The translations under genes and the position numbers were made by a program. Positions 1 to 6,008 of a stretch of 7,133 nucleotides of DNA are shown here, piece by piece. Source of the DNA: Verrucomicrobiota bacterium (GTDB lineage Bacteria > Verrucomicrobiota > Verrucomicrobiia > Limisphaerales > UBA1412). Positions within the stretch are counted from its first letter, which is position 1, and each line of letters opens with the position of its first letter. The DNA lies in assembly GCA_017557085.1 (NCBI GenBank), contig JAFZAR010000247.1, forward strand, positions 1 to 7,133, given 5' to 3'. The notes below the pieces were generated by a model. That model saw only the letters and a program-made list of their open reading frames with translations. It ran no database searches and was not told the DNA's origin.

Positions 1-2
1 AG

Positions 3-16
3 AGGGGGATCCCCCT
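3..16. repeat. Perfect 14-bp palindrome at the window edge
   Basis: AGGGGGATCCCCCT is fully self-complementary. As RNA it could form only a tight five-pair stem around a GATC loop. No T-run follows on the plus strand, so it is not a convincing rightward terminator. The sequence to the left is missing, so it could be part of a larger structure or an operator for a gene outside the window. The palindrome is seen directly; its function is unknown. Confidence 0.35.
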
Positions 17-93
17 GTTCCCAACGATTGTCTGTTTGTCGGTTACTCCCTTTCCGACTGTACCTTCTTGTTACCTACCGCCTTTTTATTTTG

Positions 94-193
94 GACAGGA
101 TTGATAAAAATATCAAGTCAGGCAAGATCAACAGGATGAAACAATATCAGTGTATATCCGTGTCCATCCGTGGTTCTTTTAAATCCGCGGTTC
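94..193. repeat. Degenerate short repeats, probable dispersed intergenic element
   Basis: This non-coding stretch holds ACAGGAT twice (95-101 and 131-137) and ATCCGTG twice (156-162 and 166-172), with a third variant ATCCGCG at 183-189. The last two copies continue identically into GTTC. Families of intergenic repeats built from ACAGGAT and ATCCGTG words are something I recall from several environmental bacterial genomes, and this looks like a decayed copy. With a single copy in view, membership in a dispersed family is an inference. I see no credible open reading frame between 1 and 251. Confidence 0.35.
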
Positions 194-199
194 GATAAT

Positions 200-228
200 A
201 AAAAAGACGAGGCGTTCAAACCTCGTCT
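200..228 (-). terminator. Intrinsic terminator of fucI
   Basis: Read on the minus strand, an eight-pair perfect stem AGACGAGG / CCTCGTCT closes an eight-base loop and runs directly into TTTTTATT. It begins about 24 bases after the fucI stop codon. Position and orientation fit a Rho-independent terminator for fucI. The flanking A-run on the plus strand gives the U-tract only in the minus direction, so it is best read as unidirectional. Confidence 0.85.
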
Positions 229-251
229 CTCGCAAAATGTGTTACAGGCGT

Positions 252-2057
252 TTAACGTCTGCCGTACACGGGACCGTAAGCGGCACAGGCACGGAAGTCC
301 GCTCCCTCCGGGCTATCCGTTCCGAAGGAGTTCCATGTGGAAGGACGGAACACGTCTTCCGGATCAACATTGTGCATGAAGACCGGAATCCTCAGCATGG
401 AGGCCAGAGTGATCAGCTGGGCTCCGATGTGACCATAGCTGAGTGTGCCGTGATTGGCGCCCCAGTTGTTCATCACGGAATAGACATCCACAAACGGACC
501 CTTGCCCGTCAGTCTCGGCGCGAACCAGTGTGTCGGCCAGGCCGGATCGGTGCGTTTTTCCAGGATGCTGTAGATCTCCACAGGCAGATCCACCAGCTGG
601 CCTTCCGCGATCTGCAGGACCGGACCCAGTCCCGCCACGATATTCATGCGGTACATAGTAGCCGGCATCGTGGCGCGTGTGCCGAATGTGGAGGAGAATC
701 CGCCGCCGCGGAAGTATCCCAGAGCCGCCGGTGACCATTCGGTGGCCTTCAGGCAAGCCTGGGCTTCCTCCGGAGTGATCTCCCAGAAAGGCTTCATGAC
801 CGGCTGGCCGTCCTTGCGCATCATGCCGCAGCCGTCCAGAGAAGCCGCGCCGGAATTGAGCAAATGGATGACACCGTCCACAGCCGCGCCTTCCAGCTCG
901 CGGCCCGTCACGCGTTTGACCGCCTCCGGGCTCCAGTAGGTGCGCACGTCCGCGAAGATCTGCGCCGTGTTGGTCAGCAAATGACCCAGCAGCATACAGG
1001 CCCCGTTCATGGAATCATTCTCGGTCGCCACCAGATACGGCTCACGAATGCCGTTCCAGTCATAAGAAGAATTCATCAGCGCCTCCAGGAAGTCACCGTT
1101 GGGCAGATGATCGGTCCACTGGCGCTGGCCCTGGAATCCGGCCAGGATCGCGTTGCGGCCCAGAGCCTCCTCTTTGTGACCCATCTCGGCCAGGCGCGGA
1201 TTGCCCACCATCAGGTCACGGGCAATGATCATGCACTTGACGCAGAACTCCCAGTCCTTGTCCTTCTGCTCGCGGGTATGAGGAACTTCGTTGTAGTCCT
1301 TGCCTTCCGGGCAGTTCTCGCGCGTCCAGGCCAGAGCGCGCTTGTACTCCTCCGGATCGTAGATATTCTCATTCACACGACGCACAAACTCGGTCATGTC
1401 AATGCTTTCTACACGCATCCCGAAGTATTTCTCGAATAAATCGTGATTCACCATGGAACCGGCGATGCCCATTGCACTGCCACCCATGGAGAGATAAGAC
1501 TTGCCGCGCATTGTGGCAAACGCCAGACCGGCCTTGGCAAAAAGGAGCAGCTTCTCTTTTACATCATCGGGGATCTCGCGGTTATCCGCGTCCTGCACGT
1601 CGCGGCCATAGATCGTAAAGGCCGGCAGTCCCTTCTGGGAATGCGCCGCAGCCACAGCGGCCAGAAAGACCGCGCCCGGACGCTCCGTGCCGTTGAAGCC
1701 CCAGATCGCCTTGGGCGTGAGCGGATCCATATCCATCACCTCCGAGCTGTAACACCAGCACGGCGAAACAGTTATGCTGACACCGACACCTTCGCGGCGG
1801 AACTTGTCGTCCGCCATCGCGGCCTCGGCCACACCGCCGATCGTCGTATCCGCGATCACGCATTCCACGGATAACCCGTTGGAATGACGCAGGTTCTTGC
1901 TCAGAAGCTCCGCTACGGCCAGGGCCATGCCCATGGTCTGTTCCTCCAGACCCTCGCGCACACCGCGCTGACGGCCGTCAATACAGGGACGAATGCCGAT
2001 CTTGGGCATCCTGCCGATCAAACGATTGACCGGCGCGTTGACTTTTAATTTTTCCAT
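252..2057 (-). CDS. fucI: L-fucose isomerase (FucI), complete
   Basis: This cytoplasmic, Mn-dependent ketol isomerase converts L-fucose to L-fuculose, the first step of fucose catabolism; characterised members also take D-arabinose. The 601-residue product aligns along its whole length with E. coli FucI (591 residues) as I recall it. Shared blocks include KIGIRPCIDGR near residues 19-29, SPCWCYSSE around 98-106, IWGFNGTERPGAV at 118-130 and FADVRTYWSPEA at 368-379. The metal ligands E346, D370 and H536 match E. coli E337, D361 and H528. The N terminus is about 11 residues longer than in E. coli, but no start nearer the conserved block fits better. The ribosome site is weak (AGAGAG, six bases upstream of the ATG). 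The gene appears monocistronic, with its own terminator at 200-228 and a palindrome upstream. No fucose kinase, aldolase or permease is visible. The identification is firm; fucose rather than D-arabinose as the physiological substrate is inferred. Confidence 0.97.
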   Translation of the reverse strand: MEKLKVNAPVNRLIGRMPKIGIRPCIDGRQRGVREGLEEQTMGMALAVAELLSKNLRHSNGLSVECVIADTTIGGVAEAAMADDKFRREGVGVSITVSPCWCYSSEVMDMDPLTPKAIWGFNGTERPGAVFLAAVAAAHSQKGLPAFTIYGRDVQDADNREIPDDVKEKLLLFAKAGLAFATMRGKSYLSMGGSAMGIAGSMVNHDLFEKYFGMRVESIDMTEFVRRVNENIYDPEEYKRALAWTRENCPEGKDYNEVPHTREQKDKDWEFCVKCMIIARDLMVGNPRLAEMGHKEEALGRNAILAGFQGQRQWTDHLPNGDFLEALMNSSYDWNGIREPYLVATENDSMNGACMLLGHLLTNTAQIFADVRTYWSPEAVKRVTGRELEGAAVDGVIHLLNSGAASLDGCGMMRKDGQPVMKPFWEITPEEAQACLKATEWSPAALGYFRGGGFSSTFGTRATMPATMYRMNIVAGLGPVLQIAEGQLVDLPVEIYSILEKRTDPAWPTHWFAPRLTGKGPFVDVYSVMNNWGANHGTLSYGHIGAQLITLASMLRIPVFMHNVDPEDVFRPSTWNSFGTDSPEGADFRACAAYGPVYGRR

Positions 2058-2103
2058 ATTCTGCTCTCTTTTTACGGTTTATTGATAATTCTGTAAAACC
2101 TTT

Positions 2104-2118
2104 TGAAACGCCGTTTCA
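2104..2118 (-). promoter_or_regulatory. Candidate LacI-type operator upstream of fucI
   Basis: TGAAACG-C-CGTTTCA is a perfect 15-bp inverted repeat with one central base, ending 46 bases before the fucI ATG. The half-site TGAAACG resembles those of many LacI-family sugar regulators, which usually recognise palindromes centred on CG. A weak promoter overlaps it: GTTTCA inside the right arm, 16 bases, then TATCAA at 2087-2082 on the minus strand. Binding there would be expected to block transcription. The palindrome is seen directly; the regulator family, the promoter and sugar-responsive repression are inferred, and no regulator gene is present in the window. Confidence 0.5.
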
Positions 2119-2220
2119 CCGATGACCAGCGGACAGCGTTTTCACAAGCCCAATCCTACCCGCTGGGACAGGCTTTCAGCAATCTTTTTCCGCCAAAAAA
2201 ATCGAAAAGCAAACCGGCCA

Positions 2221-2248
2221 TTGACAAATTCTCCCATTTCTGTAAAAT
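2221..2248 (+). promoter_or_regulatory. Sigma70-like promoter of the tRNA-Glu gene
   Basis: A perfect -35 box TTGACA (2221-2226) is followed after 16 bases by TAAAAT (2243-2248, five of six matches to TATAAT). Transcription would start near 2255, about 13 bases before the mature tRNA 5' end, a normal precursor leader. Its strength and position support independent transcription of the tRNA. Confidence 0.75.
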
Positions 2249-2267
2249 AGCCACCGCGAACGGGCAT

Positions 2268-2342
2268 GGCGTGTTCGTCTATCGGTTAGGACATAGCCCT
2301 CTCAAGGCTGAAAGATGAGTTCGATTCTCATACACGCTGCCA
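2268..2342 (+). tRNA. tRNA-Glu, anticodon CTC
   Basis: The 75-base gene folds into a standard cloverleaf. The acceptor stem is 2268-2274 with 2332-2338; the D arm carries GG at 2284-2285; the anticodon stem 2294-2298 / 2306-2310 encloses a seven-base loop with anticodon CTC at 2301-2303; the variable region has four bases; the T arm is 2315-2331 with loop TTCGATT. Discriminator G and an encoded CCA (2340-2342) close it. The body closely resembles known tRNA-Glu genes, including the TTCGTCTA start of the D arm. CTC reads GAG codons and would supplement a TTC isoacceptor elsewhere. Oddities are a G-U pair at 1-72 and a U-G pair at the top of the anticodon stem. The A+T-rich 3' flank (2343-2461) contains no gene I can support, and the first terminator is 120 bases downstream. 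Confidence 0.93.
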
Positions 2343-2461
2343 TTCTCTTCTAAATCAATCACTTATAAAAACTCAATTACTACAATGACTAACGAGTGTA
2401 GGAAAGTCTTATAAAGTCTGGATAAGTATAAAAAAATTTCAACCTCAGCCAACACACAAAC

Positions 2462-2501
2462 AAAAAAATCCCCGGCAGATATTTTCCATCGGGGATTTTT
2501 T
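2462..2501. terminator. Bidirectional intrinsic terminator
   Basis: Arms ATCCCCG (2468-2474) and CGGGGAT (2490-2496) flank a 15-base loop. A run of A precedes the 5' arm and a run of T follows the 3' arm, so the hairpin ends in a U-tract on both strands. It lies between the convergent tRNA-Glu transcript and the minus-strand operon, whose last stop codon is about 17 bases away, and probably ends both. Confidence 0.85.
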
Positions 2502-2517
2502 CGTTAAAAGACGATGC

Positions 2518-3969
2518 CTACTTCAACTCGATCTCGCCGACTTTGTAGCGTTTGTGGCCGTCGTCGTTGTCGTAGGGCAGCTCCAGGGTCGGGGTGCCGT
2601 CACGCTGACCGACGGAGACATACACACTCAGGCGGCCTTTTTGCAGATTGCGCTGGAAGGTATTGGCCGGGTCTTTGAAAATAGAACCCACGGTGAAGGT
2701 GGAGATCACCTCTTTGATCGGCTCTTCTTCCGGTTTGCCGACCGGCAGGTTTTTCATATCGAATCCCTCTTCCGTGAGGACTGAGACGATCCCTCCTTTT
2801 TCGTCCTTGAGCGTCAGGGCAAAGAATCCGCCCGGATAACACGGCGCGACTCCGGCGTTCTGCCACTTGGTGCGCACAGTGAAAAGCTGTCCGCCTTTGA
2901 TCTGTTTGGGATATTCGATCTTTCTCAGACGGATCCGGTAGCCCATGCGGCGGTTGATCTTGTCTATCACCTCGCGATTGGCCTCCAGCACCATCCGCGG
3001 CCAGCCGTGGATGGACATATAGCTGGCATGATAATCCTCCACCGCTTTGAGGAACAGTTCATGGCTCCAGGCACCTCTTTCCACCGAGCTGTGATAATGC
3101 TCATGTTCCAGGACCACCGGCAGAGTCGGCCAGAAAAGCTGTGCCATCTCCGCGTGGTACCAGGAATTGGGCGGAGGCTGCACCATGATACTGTCATCGC
3201 GCAGGGAGACCCCTTTGGAAAAAGCGTAATCGGTAATGGGAAAACGCTTGCCCGGTTTATCGTGCCCGGCAAAGTCATCACTGATGCAGAGGAGTGTGTG
3301 CTTGAAATGGCGCGTGTAAATGTTGATATGCTCCTGCAGCACCTCCAGCGGATAATCTATCTTGGTGGTACTGACCGTGTGACCCTCGCCCCACATGCCG
3401 TAGTGCCCCACATCCACAAAAGCGACATTGGGATTACCGTCATAGCGCCGGGCCATGGCCGCGACAAAATTCTCCACCTTCTCCAGAAAGACCGGATCGT
3501 CGTACTTCGGCTCCCAGTAGTGATTTTGCATCACATCGTAACCCTGTGCTCCGGCTTTGACGACCCATTCCGGCGTGGCATAGCGCATCCAGCTTTCCTG
3601 CGCGGTGATGCGAAAGGCGACCTTCTTGCCTTTTTGGATCCAGCGCTGGGCCGGAGTGTCCAGCAGCTCCCAGTTGAAGCGCCCCTCCTCCAGCTCGATG
3701 AATGACCAGGGCACCCGCAGATAGACCGTAGACAGTCCCGGAAAATCATCCAGCGTGTCGGACGGCTCCAGCTTGGAACCATAGTTGCTGATGATGTTGG
3801 AATAATAGTGCATCGTCCATCCCATCGAGGGATTGACCAGCGCGCGTCCGTGATCCTTCGGCTCAAAAACGACATTCGTGTTTTCTTCCGCCTCGACATT
3901 CAGACGCGGCAGGACCGCCAGCGCCGCCGCGCCCAGTCCCATTCGTTTGATAAAATTTCTTCGATTCAT
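2518..3969 (-). CDS. Tat-exported GH-A-like / DUF4832-type protein
   Basis: The 483-residue product probably acts on carbohydrate outside the cytoplasm; no substrate can be named. It opens with a twin-arginine signal: RRNFIK at residues 3-8, a hydrophobic stretch GLGAAALAVL, and a likely cleavage site near VEA (25-27). Residues 45-340 look like a TIM-barrel glycosidase of the GH42/GH-A type: NPSMGW (46-51), YLRVPWSFIELEEGRFNW (83-100), then VDVGHYGMWGEGH (185-197). By analogy E195 would be the acid/base and E288 or E290 in VVLEHEHY the nucleophile; this is inference. The C-terminal part (about 343-482) resembles a DUF4832 beta-sandwich, with GYRIRLRKIEYP and WQNAGVAPCYPGGF. The start lies one base after the stop of the upstream gene (TAA-T-ATG), with an AGGA ribosome site inside that gene's end, so the two are very likely translationally coupled. 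The 3' terminator is at 2462-2501. The family is annotated mostly from sequence, so a non-catalytic glycan-binding role is possible. Confidence 0.85.
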   Translation of the reverse strand: MNRRNFIKRMGLGAAALAVLPRLNVEAEENTNVVFEPKDHGRALVNPSMGWTMHYYSNIISNYGSKLEPSDTLDDFPGLSTVYLRVPWSFIELEEGRFNWELLDTPAQRWIQKGKKVAFRITAQESWMRYATPEWVVKAGAQGYDVMQNHYWEPKYDDPVFLEKVENFVAAMARRYDGNPNVAFVDVGHYGMWGEGHTVSTTKIDYPLEVLQEHINIYTRHFKHTLLCISDDFAGHDKPGKRFPITDYAFSKGVSLRDDSIMVQPPPNSWYHAEMAQLFWPTLPVVLEHEHYHSSVERGAWSHELFLKAVEDYHASYMSIHGWPRMVLEANREVIDKINRRMGYRIRLRKIEYPKQIKGGQLFTVRTKWQNAGVAPCYPGGFFALTLKDEKGGIVSVLTEEGFDMKNLPVGKPEEEPIKEVISTFTVGSIFKDPANTFQRNLQKGRLSVYVSVGQRDGTPTLELPYDNDDGHKRYKVGEIELK

Positions 3970-3970
3970 A

Positions 3971-5215
3971 TTATTTTGATCCTTTATCCTGTTTGGCCGA
4001 ATCGCGCACGGCCTCCAGATACTTCATTCCGTTGCGGGTATCCGGCTCCAGATAACTGCCCTCCGTCCACTCGTTCCAGCAGTTGATATTGAAGATCCGC
4101 TGCCCGGCAGGACGCTTGGCCAGCCGTTCACGAGTCATCCTCAACGCTTCCTTGAACCGTTCGGGCGTATTATCCTTTATGGTCGCCATAAACGGATAGC
4201 CCCGGTTCACAAACTGATCAGACTGGTGCGCTCTCGGCGAGGAATCCCAGCCCATCGTCACATTCGGATAATACGGCACGGAGAACTTCTTTTCCGCACT
4301 GTCCCAGTATTCCATGTATTTATCCCGCGCGTAATTGTAGTCCGTCTGGGGAAAGTCCTTTAAATGCACATGATGGATCCAGACATACGAAGTCACACTG
4401 TCAAAGCCCAGATCCGCCACCAGCTTGGCCGGATCGGCCGGAACCTTCTCCACCGGCAGAACAGCATTGCCCCAGACGACCGCCTCCAGATGCAAACCGG
4501 GGAAACCGGCGGCTTTCGTCTTGGCGCGGAAACGGTCCAGCGCCTCCCGTGTGGCCGGAACCGTACCAAAGCTCTCCATCAGCTTGGTCAGATCATAGAT
4601 GGAAAAATACGGCTTGCCCTCCAGCTTCCAGTACGATGGATGCTTGAAATAGGTTTGGATGACATAATCGCACATCCGGTCAAAGGCTTCGGGAGAAAGT
4701 TTACCGGGATACAAAAGCGTTTGCGGTGTGTCTAACTTCCACGGATGGATGCTGATCCAGTCATGATTGGCCCACATCAGGCCGAACTTCATCCGGTTCG
4801 CGTTGGGCGCTTTCATAAAACCCTGTTCCAGACCGCGTTCCAGGAAGAGACCATCCTCATAATAGTACCAGTCAAAGATGAAAGCGTTGATCCCGTGATC
4901 CGCGGCGGCATCTATTTTCTGCGCCATCTGCTTCGGATCGGCCTCATCCGTATAGCCCCAGGCCGGGATATTCGGCTGATGATGCCCCTCAAAACGAGGT
5001 TTGGCCGCTTTCACCAGTTCCCATTCCGACCAGCCTTTACCCTTTACCTTCTCATTCCGGGGATCACCGTAATGATAATTCGGGAAATAATACGACGCGA
5101 CAAAACAATCCGATCCGTCTGTTCCTTCTTTATTCGTATTTGCTTCATCCGCAGATGATTGAATCCAAAATCCAAGGCAGATACTGAACAATACAGCTCC
5201 TATCTTCCATTTCAT
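3971..5215 (-). CDS. Secreted WbsX / GH99-like domain protein
   Basis: The product (414 residues from the preferred start) is a probable exported glycoside hydrolase-like protein. Family signatures run through it: YYFPNYH (42-48), GWSEWE (61-66), FDWYYYEDG (114-122), MWANHDW (147-153), VTMGWDSSPR (319-328) and CWNEWTEGSYLEPD (379-392). In the last, E382 and E385 are three apart, the spacing of the two catalytic glutamates of GH99 endo-mannosidases. The family is also labelled glycosyltransferase WbsX, but a Sec signal peptide (KWK, then IGAVLFSICLGFWI, cleavage near QSSA) favours an external hydrolase. ATG 5215 is preferred because it gives a canonical signal peptide; ATG 5230 is possible. 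The open frame extends to ATG 5275, but that start would place a terminator hairpin in the coding sequence. No good Shine-Dalgarno site is seen. First gene of the pair, one base from the DUF4832-type gene. Family membership is firm; substrate and activity are unknown. Confidence 0.87.
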   Translation of the reverse strand: MKWKIGAVLFSICLGFWIQSSADEANTNKEGTDGSDCFVASYYFPNYHYGDPRNEKVKGKGWSEWELVKAAKPRFEGHHQPNIPAWGYTDEADPKQMAQKIDAAADHGINAFIFDWYYYEDGLFLERGLEQGFMKAPNANRMKFGLMWANHDWISIHPWKLDTPQTLLYPGKLSPEAFDRMCDYVIQTYFKHPSYWKLEGKPYFSIYDLTKLMESFGTVPATREALDRFRAKTKAAGFPGLHLEAVVWGNAVLPVEKVPADPAKLVADLGFDSVTSYVWIHHVHLKDFPQTDYNYARDKYMEYWDSAEKKFSVPYYPNVTMGWDSSPRAHQSDQFVNRGYPFMATIKDNTPERFKEALRMTRERLAKRPAGQRIFNINCWNEWTEGSYLEPDTRNGMKYLEAVRDSAKQDKGSK

Positions 5216-5229
5216 AACAAGGCCAACCA

Positions 5230-5267
5230 TAAACAAAACCCCGTTTCCGCACAAGCAAAAACGGGGT
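5230..5267 (-). terminator. Intrinsic terminator of the 5289-5828 gene, possible attenuator
   Basis: Read on the minus strand, a nine-pair stem ACCCCGTTT / AAACGGGGT with a 12-base loop runs into TTTTGTTT. It starts about 21 bases after the stop codon of the unknown gene at 5289-5828 and should end that transcript. Its U-tract lies only 15 bases before the preferred start of the WbsX-like gene. I find no convincing promoter between hairpin and start codon. The operon may therefore depend on read-through, or its promoter may overlap the hairpin. Confidence 0.8.
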
Positions 5268-5288
5268 AAAATCAATCAAAACAACGAA

Positions 5289-5828
5289 TTATTCCAGAGG
5301 GATCTCGTACAGATCGCCGTCATCAAAACCGGCGGTGATCTTGACACTTGAGAGGCCCGTGATATCCAGGAAAGATTCTGTATTTTTGCTCAAATAGCTC
5401 TTGAGCACTATCATAACAACGGCCAGAACCACTTCCCATTCTTCCTCTTTGCCGCCGCTCAGATTCTCCCAAAGCACACTCAGCACCGGCAGTTTCAGCA
5501 CACCGTTGTGCGGGCCGACCCAGTCCCACTCCTCGGTATCACGGAATTCCGGAGGTTCTTTCTGACGGGTGCCCACCACGTACAAATTGCACCCATCGGC
5601 CGCCTCACGCACACCGAAATGGATGATCTTCGTAGAAGAAGGAGGTGTATCGCATTGGAACAATTCCCAGAGAGTTTCCTCAAAATCTTTCTCTAATTCA
5701 GCGATATTCAACCTTTTTAAGATGGAAGCCGCGGCGGGATCCAGCACCTTGACCAGTGCTCTTTTATTCTCCTCGGCAGTGCGGTCTCCTTCCAACACCC
5801 CATTTATAAATTCATCTACGTCGTACAT
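5289..5828 (-). CDS. Hypothetical acidic protein, 179 residues
   Basis: I do not recognise this protein. It has no signal peptide and is rich in Glu and Asp, so it is likely cytoplasmic. The N-terminal part (about 1-57) looks helical. A beta-rich core follows: KIIHFGVREAADGCNLYVVGTR (67-88), then DTEEWDWVGPHNG (97-109). A hydrophobic helix WEVVLAVVMIVLKSYL lies at 131-146; its charged flanks and neighbours argue against a membrane anchor. The end is FDDGDLYEIPLE. The core loosely recalls small SUKH-like or immunity-type proteins, but this is an impression, not an assignment, and no toxin gene is adjacent. It is probably monocistronic: divergent from the ClpX-like gene and ended by the hairpin at 5230-5267. 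Upstream on the minus strand is a perfect TTGACA (5927-5922) with only a poor -10. The ribosome site is weak (GGTAG). Clean length, codon-like composition and a matching terminator support a real gene. Confidence 0.75.
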   Translation of the reverse strand: MYDVDEFINGVLEGDRTAEENKRALVKVLDPAAASILKRLNIAELEKDFEETLWELFQCDTPPSSTKIIHFGVREAADGCNLYVVGTRQKEPPEFRDTEEWDWVGPHNGVLKLPVLSVLWENLSGGKEEEWEVVLAVVMIVLKSYLSKNTESFLDITGLSSVKITAGFDDGDLYEIPLE

Positions 5829-5898
5829 CGTTCTACCAAATCAAAAGCAGTCAGCGGCATCCGTCTTTTTCTGACCGATGGTCGCGTTCAGCGCAAAG

Positions 5899-5927
5899 AG
5901 GAAACTCTCTTCTGGCTCCAATGTCAA
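5899..5927 (-). promoter_or_regulatory. Weak promoter candidate for the 5289-5828 gene
   Basis: On the minus strand TTGACA (5927-5922) matches the sigma70 -35 consensus in all six bases. At 17 bases it is followed only by TTTCCT (5904-5899), which matches TATAAT at three positions. The long leader of about 65 bases would be acceptable. The -35 alone may be chance or may belong to an activator-dependent promoter. Confidence 0.25.
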
Positions 5928-5934
5928 GTACAGC

Positions 5935-5958
5935 TGTAGAAAATGTTGCAGAAAATGC
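5935..5958. repeat. Imperfect tandem 12-mer before the ClpX-like gene
   Basis: TGTAGAAAATGT (5935-5946) is followed immediately by TGCAGAAAATGC (5947-5958), differing at two of 12 positions. The repeat ends where a candidate extended -10 element begins, so it could be a pair of direct-repeat binding sites covering the -35 region. It is also A-rich and short enough to have arisen by simple duplication. The repeat is seen directly; any role is speculative. Confidence 0.4.
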
Positions 5959-5964
5959 TATTTT
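5956..5964 (+). promoter_or_regulatory. Candidate extended -10 promoter of the ClpX-like gene
   Basis: TGCTATTTT fits the extended -10 pattern (TG, one base, then a TATAAT-like hexamer with four of six matches). Transcription would begin near 5971, giving a leader of about 38 bases. The -35 region is poor (TGTAGA at 18 bases), as extended -10 promoters tolerate, and is occupied by the tandem 12-mer. No strong ribosome site follows: GAGG at 5985-5988 is about 20 bases from the start codon, too far for a normal Shine-Dalgarno interaction. Confidence 0.35.
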
Positions 5965-6008
5965 AGGCAATAGTTAAGGCGTTTGAGGTCAAAATAAGCG
6001 ATCTTTTT

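Noticed and set aside
38..58. Possible hairpin GTCGG / CCGAC near the left edge
   Set aside because: Five pairs with an 11-base loop and no following T-run; too weak to call a terminator.
1443..1874. Long plus-strand open frames opposite fucI (also 237-734 and 864-1439)
   Set aside because: They lie entirely antisense to a full-length, well-conserved FucI; their Arg- and His-rich translations are typical shadows.
2126..2166. Inverted repeat CCAGCGG / CCGCTGG between fucI and the tRNA
   Set aside because: Seven-base arms 27 bases apart are likely chance; no T-run and no promoter relation.
2103..2318. Open frame of 71 codons on the plus strand upstream of and into the tRNA
   Set aside because: It runs through the tRNA promoter and most of the tRNA-Glu gene and has no recognisable protein features.
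2343..2461. A+T-rich flank of the tRNA as an integration (att) site or small RNA
   Set aside because: No second copy of the tRNA 3' end, no integrase gene and no stable fold; only a short AAAGTCT duplication is visible.
3007..3705. 232-codon plus-strand frame opposite the DUF4832-type gene
   Set aside because: Antisense shadow of a coherent protein with signal peptide and conserved motifs; no protein-like domain in its translation.
5216..5275. Upstream ATG at 5275 for the WbsX-like protein
   Set aside because: It would put the terminator hairpin in the coding sequence and add about 20 residues before an otherwise canonical signal peptide; ATG 5215 fits better.
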